Positions 62,834 to 64,000 of a stretch of 64,000 bases of DNA are shown piece by piece. Origin of the DNA: Sideroxydans sp. CL21 (lineage in GTDB: Bacteria > Pseudomonadota > Gammaproteobacteria > Burkholderiales > Gallionellaceae). A model generated the notes under the pieces. It saw only the letters and a list, made by a program, of their open reading frames with translations. It was not told the origin of the DNA and did not search any database. The stretch is from NCBI RefSeq assembly GCF_902459525.1, contig NZ_LR699166.1, forward strand, positions 1,934,501-1,998,500, given 5' to 3'. The translations under genes were made by a program, and so were the position numbers. Position 1 is the first letter of the stretch, and each line of letters opens with the position of its first letter.

Positions 62834-63274
62834 TCACTCCGTCGTCACCGGTTTGTCGATATTTTCGAGTGCAGCTTTCAGAGTGTGCCAAGCCAGCGTT
62901 GCGCACTTGACCCGTTCCGGGAATTCATGGACGCCTGCCAAGACTTCCAGCTTTCCTGAATCTCCAGTTGTGGTGCCGCCCGTCACCATATTGTGAATCG
63001 TTTCCAGCAACTGTAATGCCTCATCCTCGCGTTTGCCTTTGATGCTTTCCGTCATCAGCGAGGCGGATGCAGTTGCGATGGCACAGCCAATACCTTCAAA
63101 ACGGACGTTTCGAATTACGCCATCCTCCACTTTTAAATAGAGCTTCACCCTGTCACCACACAGCGGATTGAAGCCTTCGGCCATGCGATTACTGTCGGCC
63201 AGTCGCCCGGAGTTGCGCGGCTTACGATAATGGTCGAGGATAGTCTCCTGATATAGTTCGCGTAGATCGGTCAT
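62834..63274 (-). CDS. sufU: SufU/IscU-like Fe-S scaffold or zinc sulfurtransferase
   Basis: 146 aa. The three cysteine sites are present: [21 protein letters not shown] and [13 protein letters not shown], with the extra segment between the second and third (about 18 residues) that marks SufU rather than IscU. It accepts sulfur from SufS. Its ATG overlaps the sufS stop (ATGA, 63271-63274), showing coupling. Confidence 0.93.
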   Translation of the reverse strand: MTDLRELYQETILDHYRKPRNSGRLADSNRMAEGFNPLCGDRVKLYLKVEDGVIRNVRFEGIGCAIATASASLMTESIKGKREDEALQLLETIHNMVTGGTTTGDSGKLEVLAGVHEFPERVKCATLAWHTLKAALENIDKPVTTE

Positions 63275-64000
63275 CTCTTGAACAATTCCTTTGTCTTACA
63301 GATCGCTGCAACCAGCACATCCACTTCTTGCCTGGTGTTATACAGGGCAAACGAAGCACGCGCCGTGGCCGGCACACCGAATCTTTCCATCAGCGGCATC
63401 GTGCAATGATGGCCAGTGCGGATAGCCACGCCCTCGCGATCCAGTATCGTGCCGATGTCATGAGGATGCACTCCATCCAACACGAACGAAAGAATGCCGG
63501 TTTTTTCGGGCGCATTGCCGATTATGCGCAGCCCAGGAATATTGTTCACCAACTGCGTTGCGTAAGACAGTAAAGCTTGTTCGTGCGAGACAAGTGCCTC
63601 AAATCCGATACTGCTCACATAATCAACCGCCGCTCCCAGACCAATGACACCGGCAATGTTGGGCGTTCCGGCTTCGAACTTGTACGGCAATGTGTTGTAG
63701 GAAGTCTCCTCAAACCTGACGGAGCGAATCATGTCGCCTCCACCTTGATACGGGGGCATGGCATTGAGCAAGGCTGCCTTGCCATAAAGCACACCGACCC
63801 CGGTAGGGCCGTATAGTTTGTGCCCGGAAAATGCATAGAAATCGCAATCCAATTCCTGCACATCCACCGGCAGATGAGCGACAGCCTGCGCACCGTCCAG
63901 CAGTACTGGCACACTACGGTTATGGGCAAGGGCAATGATGGACTTGACCGGGTTGATCGTACCCAGCGCATTGGAGACATGCGTCACTGCCACAAATCGA
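63271..64000 (-). CDS. sufS: SufS cysteine desulfurase, 5' part beyond the window
   Basis: About 242 C-terminal residues of a roughly 410-aa PLP enzyme that supplies sulfur for Fe-S clusters. Seen: PLP pocket [10 protein letters not shown], the Schiff-base Lys in [18 protein letters not shown], and the catalytic Cys loop [12 protein letters not shown]. First visible gene of the leftward suf operon; the start lies off the right edge. Confidence 0.95.
   Translation of the reverse strand, partial: RFVAVTHVSNALGTINPVKSIIALAHNRSVPVLLDGAQAVAHLPVDVQELDCDFYAFSGHKLYGPTGVGVLYGKAALLNAMPPYQGGGDMIRSVRFEETSYNTLPYKFEAGTPNIAGVIGLGAAVDYVSSIGFEALVSHEQALLSYATQLVNNIPGLRIIGNAPEKTGILSFVLDGVHPHDIGTILDREGVAIRTGHHCTMPLMERFGVPATARASFALYNTRQEVDVLVAAICKTKELFKR

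Overview
The window looks like a chromosome segment of a Gram-negative betaproteobacterium. A Nitrosomonadales/Gallionellaceae-like iron- or sulfur-cycling bacterium is my best guess, from gene content rather than any marker gene. Evidence: the rne-rluC-HAD phosphatase-sppA neighbourhood, the ybbA/ybbP/tesA cluster, Burkholderiales-type porin architecture, TonB receptors and a SUF operon with SufU, SufT and a Rieske protein. The flanks are GC-rich; the island at 45.7-56.1 kb is visibly more AT-rich.

Layout. 1-5.6 kb: YbbP/YbbA export ABC transporter divergent from TesA, then a thioredoxin-fold DUF255 protein; a sigma-54-promoted 68-aa orphan protein sits between ybbP and ybbA. 5.7-16 kb: SppA, HAD phosphatase, RlmM, RluC, RNase E and a large secreted HELTH metallopeptidase-like protein with a C-terminal barrel. 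Short mobile hairpin repeats have inserted in frame into three of these genes, in two cases one repeat inside another. 16-32.6 kb: a PQQ alcohol-oxidation locus containing a PQQ dehydrogenase with the lanthanide-type DYD motif, a porin, a NosR-like FMN/4Fe-4S membrane protein, a DUF779 protein, two TonB receptors (one strongly resembling the PQQ importer PqqU/YncD), an AcoR-type sigma-54 activator, a PedF-like cytochrome c, a solute-binding protein and a double-Cache protein. I find GG-N10-GC sigma-54 promoters in front of four of these transcription units, so this reads as one regulon. 33-40.5 kb: a tight leftward five-gene run (alpha/beta hydrolase with Cys nucleophile, metallophosphoesterase, GMC oxidoreductase, hybrid histidine kinase, low-molecular-weight tyrosine phosphatase). 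40.6-45.3 kb: uvrB, a decayed ParE toxin, selO and a bicupin.

45.7-56.1 kb is a 10.4-kb integrative element in tRNA-Arg(ACG), bounded by a perfect 47-bp repeat of the tRNA 3' end. It carries integrase, excisionase-like and (frameshifted) replication-initiator genes and a defence-like cargo: an ABC-type ATPase fused to a SAM-methyltransferase-like domain, a 90-aa protein, an FRG-domain protein and a DUF262 protein. The ATPase/methyltransferase gene is split by a complete 2.69-kb IS21-family element with 5-bp target duplications; removing it restores one 616-codon frame. This module is my best candidate for an undescribed system.

56-62 kb is a decayed, gene-poor stretch (recombinase, cytochrome and lipocalin remnants, small secreted or membrane proteins, a 1-Cys peroxiredoxin, a lipoprotein). 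62.1-64 kb holds the end of a SUF iron-sulfur operon (sufS, sufU, sufT, Rieske protein) running off the right edge.
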